Shown: in pieces, positions 51,166-60,511 of the stretch
Layout: every line of letters begins with the position of its first letter
Numbering within the stretch: the first letter of the stretch is position 1
Assembly: GCA_965216745.1 (NCBI GenBank)
Contig: OZ244191.1
Location: 310,001 to 374,000 of the forward strand
Direction of reading: 5' to 3'
Source of the DNA: G965216745 sp965216745
Lineage (GTDB): Bacteria > Pseudomonadota > Alphaproteobacteria > Rickettsiales > Anaplasmataceae
DNA: 64,000 nt
Notes under the pieces: generated by a model
Told to the model about the DNA's origin: nothing
The model's database searches: none
What the model saw: the letters and a program-made list of their open reading frames with translations, nothing else
Made by a program: the position numbers and the translations under genes

Positions 51166-52065
51166 TTAATCTTTTGATCTATTGTATTGGTTTTGTATTT
51201 TATCCAAATTTTCCCAAGCAGTGTGATAGTGATAATTGCTTTTTGATATTGCGTTTTGTACAAATGCATAAGCAGCATCTATATCTTTAGAAATCATAGA
51301 ATAAACGGCAAGGTTGTTTAGTAATTCTTTTTCAGACAGATGCTTTGAAGCAATTATTTCAGCTTTTTCTAAATTTCCTTGCATTGCATATATTAGAGCT
51401 AAATTCATTTCTATTTGAGCTTTTTTATAATTAGATAAATCAAAATTGGAGGCTTTGGTCAATAGTTTTTCGGCTTTTTCTAAATTTCCGTTCATGGCAT
51501 AAGAAATTGACATATTGTTTATAACTCGAACACTATCTGGCTTTATCTTTAAAGCCATACCATAATTTTTGTTAGCCATGTCATACTGTTTGAGCAATGC
51601 ATAACAGTTTCCTATCATGTCATAAGATTGCCATCTATTTTTATCATGTTTGGTTATTAAATCTCCTAAACTTATAGCTTGATTTAATTTTCCTTGCATC
51701 ATATACGCTACAGCTTTCTTTTCAATTACAGATAAGTCGTAATTAGATGACTCTATAGCTTTTCCATAAAAATAATGGGATTTGTCGAAGTTGCCTTGTT
51801 TCATGTATAAATTTGCTATTGCAATTAATAGTTCTGTATCCTCAGGGTGTCTTGATAGAAGTTCAGAATATACAGATAATGCTCTTTTATAATTTCCATT
51901 CTGAGAAAGTTGCAATGCTTCACTCTTCATCATGTTTTCGATTTCTAGAGATTGCTCAGAAGATTCATGTTTGTGCAAGAGATGATTTTGTTCTTGTTGT
52001 CTTTCAATGGAACAGGAGTTTAGTATAAGGGCTATAGCCAAAGTAGAGACAACCTTGAATCTCAT
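51166..52065 (-). CDS. TPR-repeat lipoprotein
   Basis: 299 aa. N-terminal signal peptide with lipobox LNSC (lipid-modified Cys near residue 18), then a run of about six TPR units such as NGNYKRALSVYSELLSRHP and QGNLEKAEIIASKHL. Probably an outer-membrane-anchored protein-interaction scaffold. Similar proteins include TadD and PilF, but no pilus genes are present here, so no specific function is assigned. Its start overlaps the end of the glutaredoxin gene by 4 nt, indicating one operon. Confidence 0.82.
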   Translation of the reverse strand: MRFKVVSTLAIALILNSCSIERQQEQNHLLHKHESSEQSLEIENMMKSEALQLSQNGNYKRALSVYSELLSRHPEDTELLIAIANLYMKQGNFDKSHYFYGKAIESSNYDLSVIEKKAVAYMMQGKLNQAISLGDLITKHDKNRWQSYDMIGNCYALLKQYDMANKNYGMALKIKPDSVRVINNMSISYAMNGNLEKAEKLLTKASNFDLSNYKKAQIEMNLALIYAMQGNLEKAEIIASKHLSEKELLNNLAVYSMISKDIDAAYAFVQNAISKSNYHYHTAWENLDKIQNQYNRSKD

Positions 52066-52340
52066 ATTTTTCCATCATCAGACATTTTTTTTAGCATGTC
52101 GTATCCACCAATAAGTTGTCCATTTATTATTATTTGTGGGACAGTTCTAGCGTTGTTAGTTGATTTTGAAAACTCTTCTTGATTTTTGACTAAATCAATT
52201 TCAGTATATTTAAAGCCCTTTGTGTCTAGAAGTTTTTTTGCTGCGTCACAGAAGGGGCAATTAGGTATTTTGGAGTTTATATATATAACGATTTCAGTAT
52301 CGGTGTTATCTTTATTTTGTGATTTAATATCCATTTTCAT
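52062..52340 (-). CDS. grxC: Glutaredoxin (Grx3 type)
   Basis: 92-aa dithiol glutaredoxin. Active site CPFC at about residues 24-27, cis-Pro in RTVPQIIING, and GGYDM for glutathione binding. The N-terminus to about residue 12 is extra relative to E. coli Grx3; the in-frame Met two codons later is also possible. First gene of a two-gene unit with the TPR lipoprotein (ATGA overlap). Confidence 0.94.
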   Translation of the reverse strand: MKMDIKSQNKDNTDTEIVIYINSKIPNCPFCDAAKKLLDTKGFKYTEIDLVKNQEEFSKSTNNARTVPQIIINGQLIGGYDMLKKMSDDGKI

Positions 52341-52505
52341 CCTTTTGAAATTAATTGAATTTATGTCATTGTATTACTTGCTCATACATTGGTCAATACA
52401 AGGATTTTGTGTTGATAAAAAACATGCTTTTTTATCGGTTTAAAGTATTAAATATTCAGATTGGATATTGTTTTTTGAATTTGTTATTGTTAGTAATAAC
52501 TTTTT

Positions 52506-52579
52506 GGTTCCGTAGCTCAGCAGGATAGAGCGTCAGATTCCTAATCTGTAGGTCAGAGGTTCGAATCCTCTCGGAATCA
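52506..52579 (+). tRNA. tRNA-Arg (CCU)
   Basis: 74 nt. Acceptor GGTTCCG pairs with CGGAATC, anticodon loop TTCCTAA with anticodon CCT, closing with one U-U mismatch in the outer anticodon-stem pair. CCA not encoded. murB starts 10 nt after its last base. Confidence 0.94.
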
Positions 52580-52589
52580 TTTTTTTGTT

Positions 52590-53447
52590 ATGTTTGGCTA
52601 TAGATTTAAACTTAAAAATCTCACTCAATTTAATAGATTAGGCTTACCTTCTGTGGCTAAAAATTTTGCTGAATTTAATACATTGGAAGAGGTGTCTGAT
52701 TTTGTTAGGACGTTTGACGACTTCCTCATTTTAGGTATGGGTTCAAATATTATAATAAGCAAATCTGAGATCGATGTTCCAGTGATGAAACTTGGTAAGG
52801 GCTTTGATTATGTGAGGCTTGAAGAAGGTAACGTCATTGTTTGTGGTGGAGCTGCGTTAAGTAGAAATGTATCAAGATTTGCTTTGTCAAATTCAAAATC
52901 TAATTTTGAATTTATGCTAGGCATACCTGGAAACATTGGTGGCGTTTTGGCAATGAATGCTGGTTGCTATGGTAGCGATGTCAATTCAATTTTGCATCAA
53001 GCTAAAGTTATAAACCCTTTTGGAAAAATTGAGATTCTCAGTACTGATGATATTGGTTATTTCTATAGAGGTAATTCACTTCCTAAGAATTATGTTTTTG
53101 TTGAAGGTAGTTTTCTATGTAAGGATTGCGATTCAAAACAGATTCACGATAAGATGAGTTATATTTTTAAATCCAGAAAATCATCTCAGCCAATATATAG
53201 TAGAACTTGTGGTTCTTTGTTTAAGAATCCAAAAGGTTTTCGTGCTTGGGAGCTGATAGATCAAGCTGGTTGTAGAGGAATTTCTGTTGGAGGTGCTTCA
53301 ATTTCTACTATGCACTCTAATTTTCTTGTCAATAATGGCTCTGCTGTTCATTCCGACGTTTCGGAGGTTTGTGGTATTGTATCAAGAAAAGTTAAGCTTA
53401 CATCAGGTTTGAACTTAGAGCTAGAAGCCATAAGATTTCCAATTTGA
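52590..53447 (+). CDS. murB: UDP-N-acetylenolpyruvoylglucosamine reductase
   Basis: FAD-dependent reductase that completes UDP-MurNAc synthesis. FAD motif LGMGSNIIISKSEIDVPV, GIPGNIGGVLAMNAGCYG, Tyr/Arg in YFYRGNSLP, and the C-terminal RTCGSLFKNPKG ... LIDQAGCRG with the catalytic Ser in GSLFKNP. 285 aa, type I-like length reduced at the ends. Starts at ATG 52590, ten nt after tRNA-Arg, with only T/G in the gap and no Shine-Dalgarno. It is not in a mur operon. Confidence 0.94.
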   Translation: MFGYRFKLKNLTQFNRLGLPSVAKNFAEFNTLEEVSDFVRTFDDFLILGMGSNIIISKSEIDVPVMKLGKGFDYVRLEEGNVIVCGGAALSRNVSRFALSNSKSNFEFMLGIPGNIGGVLAMNAGCYGSDVNSILHQAKVINPFGKIEILSTDDIGYFYRGNSLPKNYVFVEGSFLCKDCDSKQIHDKMSYIFKSRKSSQPIYSRTCGSLFKNPKGFRAWELIDQAGCRGISVGGASISTMHSNFLVNNGSAVHSDVSEVCGIVSRKVKLTSGLNLELEAIRFPI

Positions 53448-53620
53448 AAATCATTTTATGAGTAATAGTATCCTCGGATTGAAGATTTTTTTGCGTTTAT
53501 CGACGTTATGCTTTTTTATTAGATATTTTTTTTGATTTAGTTGTATTTTAGTGCAAAAGATGTTGTTTTTTTTTTGCTTTGATTGCAACATGAATGTTCT
53601 ATAATTAAAACATTTAAACC

Positions 53621-54835
53621 ATGTCTTCGGGAATTGATCTAACTATACCAATTAGTCCAAATTTGGCTCCAAAGGTTGTTATAATGGGTATAGGAGGAGC
53701 CGGCGGTAATGCCGTGAACAACATAATATGTCGCAGCCAGTTAGGAGCTGATTGTGTTGTTGTTAATACTGATGTCAAGTCATTAGAATACTGTAAAGCT
53801 GAAAGAAAATTGCAGATAGGTGTTGAATTAACAAAAGGCTTAGGTGCTGGATCATTGCCAGAAATAGGCAGGGGTGCTGCTGAAGAATCTTTAAGTGAAA
53901 TATCTGAATGCATAAGTGACGCTAACTTGCTTTTTATTGCTGCTGGGATGGGTGGTGGCACTGGTACAGGAGCATCTGCGGTGATAGCCAGAATTGCTAG
54001 AGAAATGGGTATATTGACTATTGCTTTTGTAACAAAGCCATTTGATTTTGAAGGCATGCAAAGACTTAAAGTTGCTGATCAAGGCATTGAGGATCTACGC
54101 AAATACGTTGATGCTTATGTTGTTATACCCAATCAAAATCTTTTTCGGGTGGTAAATGAAAAAACCACTTTTTCAGATGCGTTCAAACTTTCTGATGATG
54201 TTCTATATTCAGGCATTAGAGCTATTACTGACCTTATGTCAATGTCTGGTCTTATTAATCTTGATTTTGCTGATATAAAATCTGTTATCAGTGACATGGG
54301 CAAAGCGATCATGGGGACTGCAGAATCTGAAGGTGACAATAGGGCTGTAAAAGCTGCTGAAAATGCTATATTCAACCCATTGTTGGATAATGTGTCAATG
54401 AAAGGAGCAAGTGGTGTTTTGATAAACATTAGCGGAGGATCTGATATGACTTTGTTCGAAGTAGATGCAGCTGTGACTAGGATAAGAGAAGAGGTTGTAG
54501 ATGACGCAAGTGTGGTTTTTGGCTCTACTTTCAGCGAAGAATTAGATGGTAGGATAAGAGTATCCGTAATTGCAACTGGAATTGACAAGAAGAAAAAAAG
54601 TAATTCTTCTACTCATATTGCTGAAAATGATGACATTGTTTTAAATAAAGATTCTGATCCAGCTTTAGATCAAGAGGAATCTCTAGAAGATGGCGTTTTA
54701 GGAGATGTATTGAAAAATGCTAGGGTTTCTTTTAACAAGATACTATCTGACGCAAAGTCAAAAGATTCTTCTCAAAAAGATGAAATGTCAGAGGAAATAG
54801 ATATACCAGCTTTCTTGAGAAGAAAAAAGAAATGA
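53621..54835 (+). CDS. ftsZ: Cell division GTPase FtsZ
   Basis: Tubulin-like GTPase that forms the Z-ring. The tubulin signature GGGTGTGAS (about residues 107-115), N-terminal [13 protein letters not shown]7-loop region [11 protein letters not shown], and a C-terminal conserved peptide ending [11 protein letters not shown] for FtsA/ZipA-type partners. 404 aa, with a shortened Ser/Asp-rich linker. Start codon ATG at 53621. Stands alone, convergent with the AGCS symporter gene (7-nt gap). ftsA is not in the window. Confidence 0.97.
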   Translation: MSSGIDLTIPISPNLAPKVVIMGIGGAGGNAVNNIICRSQLGADCVVVNTDVKSLEYCKAERKLQIGVELTKGLGAGSLPEIGRGAAEESLSEISECISDANLLFIAAGMGGGTGTGASAVIARIAREMGILTIAFVTKPFDFEGMQRLKVADQGIEDLRKYVDAYVVIPNQNLFRVVNEKTTFSDAFKLSDDVLYSGIRAITDLMSMSGLINLDFADIKSVISDMGKAIMGTAESEGDNRAVKAAENAIFNPLLDNVSMKGASGVLINISGGSDMTLFEVDAAVTRIREEVVDDASVVFGSTFSEELDGRIRVSVIATGIDKKKKSNSSTHIAENDDIVLNKDSDPALDQEESLEDGVLGDVLKNARVSFNKILSDAKSKDSSQKDEMSEEIDIPAFLRRKKK

Positions 54836-54842
54836 TCTGTTT

Positions 54843-56219
54843 TCATGCTTTAACTTTTTTTGTTTCTAGCATTAGTATCGCTAAAGTGTTTGGTATTAAT
54901 ATAAATGGTACCACTAGATCTGCTATTTCCCATATCAAACTTGAAGATACCAAAGAGCCTATAGGAATTGAACTAACAAATATAATTCTCCAGATAGTAA
55001 TTATAGATTTTTTGTCATATAAAAACATAAAACACTTTTCTGCACAAAAATTCCAAGTCAATATAGTTGTAAACGCAAATAAAAATAGCATTAAAGATAG
55101 AAGTAATCCTCCTATTCCAAAAGGCAACCCAATTTCGAAAGCACTGAAGCATGCTGCAGTGCTTACTAAGCCTGAAGACCATGTTTCTGTTACAAGTAAA
55201 ACTAATGATGTAAACAAGCATATTGTCATTACTAGAAAAGATGACATTACAGCTATTATTCCTTGATTTGCAGCAAATTCATTAGTATTTTCATTGTCTT
55301 GTTTCTTCACAGAAGAATGCACTATGGATTCAAGTCCTAGGCCGCTTTCGGAAGCAAACACTCCTCTAGCAAATCCAGATTTTATTGCAGAATAAGTAGT
55401 GAATCCCATACCTGCACCAAAAATAGAATCAATTCCAAATGCAGAATAAATTATGGAATGTATAGCTGAATTTAAGTTATAGCTGTATTGATTGATTATA
55501 TATATGCATGAGATTATGTATACAATTGCCATTATTGGGACAACTTTTGATATAACATTTGCAAAAGTATGAGCACCACCCAAAAGCACCAATCCCACAA
55601 AAAATGTCATCGTGAGTCCTATGTATAATGGATTTATTTCGAAAGAGTCAAGAGACATTAAAACAGAATTCACTTGAACAAAGTTACCTATGGTCAACAC
55701 TCCTATGATTAAAGATAATGCATATATGATTGAGAGCTTATTTGATAATTTGGATCCAAAAGCTAATTTGATATAATTCATTGGCCCTCCTATTTTGGAT
55801 GTATTTGTTGCGTTTTTCTTGTTATAGATAAGCTTAATACCGTGTACGCATCCAAAATATTTTATGGAAGAGGATATGAGTATGGCAATACATATCCAGA
55901 ATATAGATCCAGGGCCGCCAAGTGTTAAAGCTACAGCAATCCCTGATATATTGCCAGTACCCAAATTTCCTCCAATCACTGCCATCATAGCCGAAAAAGA
56001 TGAAATAGCGCCATTGCTATTTTTATAAAGACTTTTAATGCCACTTGTCGCATTTTTCAGATAAGAAAATCTATATTTTAAAGCTAGAAAGGATCCAACG
56101 GATACTACTATGAAAATCATTATTATTGATAGTACATCATACATGATGATTTCTCGTGAAAAATGAGTATTGCTTATACCTTCATATAAGGAATAAATAT
56201 TTCTGTCAATTTCTTTCAT
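54843..56219 (-). CDS. AGCS-family sodium:amino acid symporter
   Basis: AlsT/DagA-type sodium-coupled alanine/glycine transporter. 458 aa with about 11 membrane helices. Family sequences: FSAMMAVIGGNLGTGNISGIAVAL, GGPMNYI, GFARGVFASESGLG and the conserved helix with FTTILTWNFCAEKC. The first 25 residues are hydrophilic, and Met26 (56144) is an alternative start. Importing amino acids fits the glutamate dehydrogenase in the same window. Single gene. Confidence 0.93.
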   Translation of the reverse strand: MKEIDRNIYSLYEGISNTHFSREIIMYDVLSIIMIFIVVSVGSFLALKYRFSYLKNATSGIKSLYKNSNGAISSFSAMMAVIGGNLGTGNISGIAVALTLGGPGSIFWICIAILISSSIKYFGCVHGIKLIYNKKNATNTSKIGGPMNYIKLAFGSKLSNKLSIIYALSLIIGVLTIGNFVQVNSVLMSLDSFEINPLYIGLTMTFFVGLVLLGGAHTFANVISKVVPIMAIVYIISCIYIINQYSYNLNSAIHSIIYSAFGIDSIFGAGMGFTTYSAIKSGFARGVFASESGLGLESIVHSSVKKQDNENTNEFAANQGIIAVMSSFLVMTICLFTSLVLLVTETWSSGLVSTAACFSAFEIGLPFGIGGLLLSLMLFLFAFTTILTWNFCAEKCFMFLYDKKSIITIWRIIFVSSIPIGSLVSSSLIWEIADLVVPFILIPNTLAILMLETKKVKA

Positions 56220-56390
56220 TAAAACAAGTTTTGGAAGTTTTTGAATTTAGTATACTTTTATTTTTTTGATTTTTATTGGTTGTGTTGAGAGTTTGTTTAT
56301 TATTTGTTTGACTTTTTGTTTTTTCTAATTCAAATTGAAGATAATCTATTTTAGGTTCATTGTTTTTTAATTGTTGTTTTTTGATTGATC

Positions 56391-57002
56391 GTGTTTATTA
56401 CCTTTGAAGGTCCTGATGGTGTGGGAAAAACAACTCAGGTATCTATTCTGGCTGAGAATCTATCCAAGCGAGGCTATAAAGTTTTAAGCACCAGAGAGCC
56501 TGGAGGCTCCATTCCCTCTGAAAAGATTCGAAATATTCTTATAACACAGTCTATGTCTCCAAATTCTGAGCTTCTGCTTTATACTGCAGCTAGACGTGAA
56601 CATTGTATTAGTGAAATAATACCTGCCATAGAATCAAATAAAATAGTCATTTGTGATAGATTTATAGATTCTACTTTAGCTTATCAAGGATTTGCCATGG
56701 GTGTTCCATTAGATCTGATAATGCACCTACATAAAACATTTATACCTGTTTCAGTCCAAACTCCATCAATTACTTTTATATTGGATGCAAATATCAACTC
56801 TGCTATTAATAGAGCATCTTCTCAAAAATATGAAAAGATGGGTAATGATTTTTATCATAAAGTAGTTGCAGGATTTCATTCAATAGCTCAAGAAAATCCA
56901 TCCAGATGTAAATTGATTGATTCAAATTTATCCATTGAGCAAGTCAGTAAAAATATAGATCACATATTGAATTATTCTTTACCACCTGTTACAGAAGCAT
57001 AA
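56391..57002 (+). CDS. tmk: Thymidylate kinase
   Basis: dTMP kinase. P-loop FEGPDGVGKTTQ at about 5-16, DRX motif VICDRFIDSTLAYQG and a LID region with EKMGNDFYHKV. GTG at 56391 gives MFITFEG, the family start; an in-frame TTG at 56385 would add two residues. About 203 aa. Neither candidate has a clear Shine-Dalgarno. Likely upstream partner of lepB, 136 nt away. Confidence 0.94.
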   Translation: MFITFEGPDGVGKTTQVSILAENLSKRGYKVLSTREPGGSIPSEKIRNILITQSMSPNSELLLYTAARREHCISEIIPAIESNKIVICDRFIDSTLAYQGFAMGVPLDLIMHLHKTFIPVSVQTPSITFILDANINSAINRASSQKYEKMGNDFYHKVVAGFHSIAQENPSRCKLIDSNLSIEQVSKNIDHILNYSLPPVTEA

Positions 57003-57138
57003 GATTCAAATAGTACTAATAGTATTTTGCATTTTGATGTACATATGATTTACTATTTTTGTTTTACAACTAATTCTATTGTTTTTTCTCCATTACGGAT
57101 ATAATCTATTGCTTCAAGCTTTTTTTTATTGTGTGTTC

Positions 57139-57840
57139 ATGGTTTCTGGTTTTTTAAAATATTTCAAGACAGCTAAAAGCTTTATAATTGCGGCTTTGAT
57201 TGTAGTCTTGATTCGTGTTTTTATTTTTTCTCCTTTTCACATACCTTCTGGCTCTATGCGCAATACATTGGTCGAAGGAGATTACTTGATAGCTTCTACA
57301 TATTCTTATGGATATAGTAACTATTCTTTCCCATTTGGCCTTAAAATACTTACAGATAGAATATTCTATTCTCAGCCTCAAAGGGGAGATATAGTTATAT
57401 TCCGTGCACCACATGATATCTCTACAAATTATATAAAAAGATGTATTGGATTGCCTGGAGACAAGGTGCAAATAAAAAATGGTGTTGTTTTTATAAATGA
57501 CACAGAATTAGTACGTGAAAAAACTGGCCAGCATCAAGATGTAGATTTAAATGGAAATGATGTAATAGTTGAGCATTATATAGAATATCTGCCAGAGGGA
57601 AAATCCTATAATGTTTTAAATCACAAGCGCCAATATTCTGCCAAAGAAAATTCATTGATTTATAGAGTGCCTAGAGATCATTTCTTTTTCTTGGGTGACA
57701 ATAGGGATTCATCAAGTGATAGTAGAATAATTAGAGAAATGGGATTTGTTCCTAAAGAAAATATTGTTGCTAAAGCTAGAATTGTACTGTTTTCTATTTT
57801 AGGCAGAATGGATAGATTTCTTATATCTCTCAATGATTAA
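57139..57840 (+). CDS. lepB: Signal peptidase I
   Basis: Membrane-bound serine peptidase that removes Sec signal peptides. One N-terminal membrane helix (about 12-30), catalytic Ser in IPSGSMRNTL, catalytic Lys in YIKRCIGLPGDKVQ, and the box GDNRDSSSDSR. ATG 57139 (MVSGFLKYF) is chosen over an in-frame TTG at 57079, whose extra residues look AT-derived. 233 aa. Works with SecB/LepB substrates such as Cox2 and FlgH; the lipoproteins need Lsp instead. Confidence 0.96.
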   Translation: MVSGFLKYFKTAKSFIIAALIVVLIRVFIFSPFHIPSGSMRNTLVEGDYLIASTYSYGYSNYSFPFGLKILTDRIFYSQPQRGDIVIFRAPHDISTNYIKRCIGLPGDKVQIKNGVVFINDTELVREKTGQHQDVDLNGNDVIVEHYIEYLPEGKSYNVLNHKRQYSAKENSLIYRVPRDHFFFLGDNRDSSSDSRIIREMGFVPKENIVAKARIVLFSILGRMDRFLISLND

Positions 57841-57923
57841 AAACGATTGATAACAAAAATAAAACTATTTTTACTTAAATTTACTTGATTTTCAGAATCT
57901 GTGATTTAGATTTATAATAGTAT

Positions 57924-58499
57924 TTATGTACATTTGTATTTTCTGCTATGTTGCTTTAATAATTCAATATATTTTTCTAATCCCATGCTTTCAATTTGTG
58001 AATAAACTTCAGATCGCAAGTTTAATGAAAGCTTTATTCCATCAAGTTCTATGTCAAGAATATTATAAGAACCTTGGTTGTTTACAATTACATAAGAAAT
58101 GTTTTGTTCTGATGTTAGGTTTGTACTTATTTTAGTTTTGAGTGAATAAAGATTGCTAGATATCTGTTCTTCCCCGATTATTGAAATTTTACTTTCAGTT
58201 ATTGCAGATAGTGCTTGACTATATTGATTCATCAAATACTCTTCATACAAAGAGTAGAATTCTTTTGTCTCATTTTGGTTATAAATGTTGTTATATTTTC
58301 CAAGAGCAAACCTTGCTATCTTTTTTGTGTCGACATTTTTATTCAGTAATTTTTTGATTTCACAGTAATCTCCTAATTTGATATTATTTAAATCATTAGA
58401 TAATGATTCCAAGAAATATGATGGAGAGCTGGTTTGATATGATGCCTTTGACTGGCAAGAACAAAACATTAGTATGATTATAAGATAAATGCGCATCAT
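57924..58499 (-). CDS. mlaC: MlaC-family periplasmic phospholipid-binding protein
   Basis: Shuttles phospholipids between outer and inner membranes in the Mla system. ATG at 58499 overlaps the mlaA stop as ATGA, giving 191 aa, which is more likely than the longer frame from 58541. An N-terminal hydrophobic signal (about 2-14) contains SC residues that form only a poor lipobox. Diagnostic helices: KKIARFALGKYNNIY and EEYLMNQYSQAL. Second gene of flgH-mlaA-mlaC. The ABC transporter genes mlaEFD are not in the window. Confidence 0.85.
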   Translation of the reverse strand: MMRIYLIIILMFCSCQSKASYQTSSPSYFLESLSNDLNNIKLGDYCEIKKLLNKNVDTKKIARFALGKYNNIYNQNETKEFYSLYEEYLMNQYSQALSAITESKISIIGEEQISSNLYSLKTKISTNLTSEQNISYVIVNNQGSYNILDIELDGIKLSLNLRSEVYSQIESMGLEKYIELLKQHSRKYKCT

Positions 58500-59224
58500 T
58501 TTAAAAAAGAACTGATATTTTGAGAATATATGTTTCGCCATTTAGCGTATACATCTAAGCTTGTATCATGCCTTAGGTTTATGTCAAGATTCTTTGATCT
58601 GTTTGATATTGCGTGAATAGAATGTAATATTGCAAACCCCGTGCAACTGTGTACTATAAAGTTCAATGGAGTGAAGATAGTCCCTAATAGAGCCGCTGTG
58701 AGTCCTCTTATAGAGCTTGCACCTAAAAATGGTATTACCAAGTAAGGACCAGGCTTGAAATTTCTTGCGGCAAATGCTTGTTCGATTGTGAGATTGTTAA
58801 CCCTTAAGCCTATTTTACTTGCGACATCAAAAAGACCAAACATCCCTATAGTTGAATTAATCAAAAATCTGAACATAGATTGAAGGCAGTAGTGTAATTC
58901 TCCTTTGATCAGAAAGGCAATGAAATTCTCTACTTCAAAGGCATTAGAATAGAAATTATCAATTCTATGGCCAATGAAATTTGGTAATTTGTTTTTATAT
59001 AAGTGTGCTGTTGGGTGTAAAATGTTGTTATCAATCTTGACGTTGAAATCAAAAATTATTCGATTGATCTTTTCAAGAGGGTCATTGATTTCTTGTTTTG
59101 GAACCGAATCAAATAAAAATAAATTGTCTATATCGTCTTGTGCTTCCTCGTATGTAGACAATGAGTATGCGTACGAATGTGAATGGAGCGATAGGAGTAA
59201 TGTTATAAATATTAGTGCTTTCAT
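58496..59224 (-). CDS. mlaA: MlaA/VacJ-type outer-membrane lipid asymmetry protein
   Basis: Removes phospholipid from the outer leaflet of the outer membrane. Family start NDPLEKINRIIFDFN (about residues 47-61), then GHRIDNFYSNAFEVENFIAFL, FRFLINSTIGMFGLFDVA and PYLVIPFLGASSIRG. The N-terminal signal ends in YAYS-type sequence and has no lipobox Cys, unlike E. coli MlaA, so it is probably a type I secreted, non-lipidated form. 242 aa. Translationally coupled to mlaC and 35 nt downstream of flgH. Confidence 0.93.
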   Translation of the reverse strand: MKALIFITLLLSLHSHSYAYSLSTYEEAQDDIDNLFLFDSVPKQEINDPLEKINRIIFDFNVKIDNNILHPTAHLYKNKLPNFIGHRIDNFYSNAFEVENFIAFLIKGELHYCLQSMFRFLINSTIGMFGLFDVASKIGLRVNNLTIEQAFAARNFKPGPYLVIPFLGASSIRGLTAALLGTIFTPLNFIVHSCTGFAILHSIHAISNRSKNLDINLRHDTSLDVYAKWRNIYSQNISSFLK

Positions 59225-59259
59225 ATATACAGGCCTATATATATGATCTAAAACAAAGA

Positions 59260-59973
59260 TTAAAAAGGAGATAAAACATCTATAAGTTGTATTCCAAGTC
59301 GAGGTTGTTGCATATCTGACACATGACCCCGACCTCCATAAGATATTCTCAATTCTGCTATTTTAGAAGATTCTATTGAGTTATCTGAATTGATATCTTC
59401 TGGTCTCACTATACCTGTTATGAATACTTCTCTTACTTCGTAATTGACTCTGATTTCTTGAGTTCCTTCCAAATAAAGATTTCCGTTACTCAAAATTTTT
59501 GCCACTATTGCTGCTACTTGCATGTTGATTTTTTCGGATCTGTCTATTTGCCCTTTCCCTAAATTGCTGTTACTTCCAGACATACTTGCTAAATTTTCAG
59601 GTTTATCAGTTTCACCAGAAAAAGTTCTTTTGATTTCTTTCTGTAAACCGAACAATCTAGGTATAGTCAAATTTTCAGAAGTTTTTCTTTGTCTCTGGCT
59701 TGCATTGGCAAGCTTAGCGTCGTCAGAAAGTTTGACATTAATTTTAATTATATCTCCAATTTTTTTTAAAGGTTGTGATTCGAGGAATGAAACACTGTTT
59801 TCATGCCATAAAGATGGGTTTTTTGATGGTATAGATTTAATATTAGATTTGTTTCTTTCTTCGTCTATGTTTACGTTGCTTAGACTTGGTAACTTTCCTA
59901 TCTGACGCAATCTTTCTGTTGTAGAACAGCTTTGCAAAATCAACAATGTTATAAAGAGGAAAAAAATCTTCAT
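59260..59973 (-). CDS. flgH: Flagellar L-ring protein FlgH
   Basis: Outer-membrane lipoprotein bushing of the flagellar basal body. Signal peptide with lipobox LQSC; the mature protein has LKKIGDIIKINVKLSDDAKLANA, QVAAIVAKILSNGNLYLEG, QEIRVNYEVREVFITGIVRPEDI and AELRISYGGRG. 237 aa, normal. It heads a leftward unit with mlaA (35-nt gap) and mlaC, so an outer-membrane flagellar part is linked with lipid-asymmetry functions. Neighbouring flgI is absent here. Confidence 0.95.
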   Translation of the reverse strand: MKIFFLFITLLILQSCSTTERLRQIGKLPSLSNVNIDEERNKSNIKSIPSKNPSLWHENSVSFLESQPLKKIGDIIKINVKLSDDAKLANASQRQRKTSENLTIPRLFGLQKEIKRTFSGETDKPENLASMSGSNSNLGKGQIDRSEKINMQVAAIVAKILSNGNLYLEGTQEIRVNYEVREVFITGIVRPEDINSDNSIESSKIAELRISYGGRGHVSDMQQPRLGIQLIDVLSPF

Positions 59974-60097
59974 TGTTTAGATCCTTTGTTTTAGATTCTG
60001 ATAATGATACTACAAATCTATAGCTTCAACAATATTTAAATGTTTATTTCGGCATTGAGGAGACTTAATTTGATGAGTTGTAATGATAATTTGTATT

Positions 60098-60289
60098 CTA
60101 ATTTATTGAACTGTTTGTATTATCTATTATATTTTCCATTGTTGTATAATTAATTTCCCAGTCTTTTGAATACGAATTGGTCTCAACTGTTTTATTTGAA
60201 TTTGATTGTTGGTTCAAAACATGTATTTTAGAGCTTCTGGAGCAGCTTTGTAAAACAAACAATGTTAATAAAAGAAAAAATATTTTCAT
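60098..60289 (-). CDS. Small lipoprotein sharing the FlgH signal peptide
   Basis: 63 aa: MKIFFLLLTLFVLQSCS, near-identical to the FlgH start MKIFFLFITLLILQSCS, then a Ser/Asn-rich tail with no similarity to FlgH. Nucleotide identity with the flgH 5' end is clear over about 50 bases. It may be a real small outer-membrane lipoprotein or the remnant of a partial flgH duplication. It lies 124 nt upstream of flgH on the same strand. No recognised domain. Confidence 0.6.
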   Translation of the reverse strand: MKIFFLLLTLFVLQSCSRSSKIHVLNQQSNSNKTVETNSYSKDWEINYTTMENIIDNTNSSIN

Positions 60290-60511
60290 TTGCTCTCATT
60301 TATCAAATTATATGCTGTCATGTTACGCTCCAATTTGATTATTTCAATATCCCAGTCATGATTGTCTTTGCATTTTTGGGGTTTTGTTAATAAATTGGAG
60401 CAAATTTTGATGTGATAAATGAGCGTTATGTTAATTTCTATGACTTTTGTTTCATGATCATGTTTGTCTTATATTAACATCAAACTAATATTCTTCATAT
60501 TCTTCAATATT

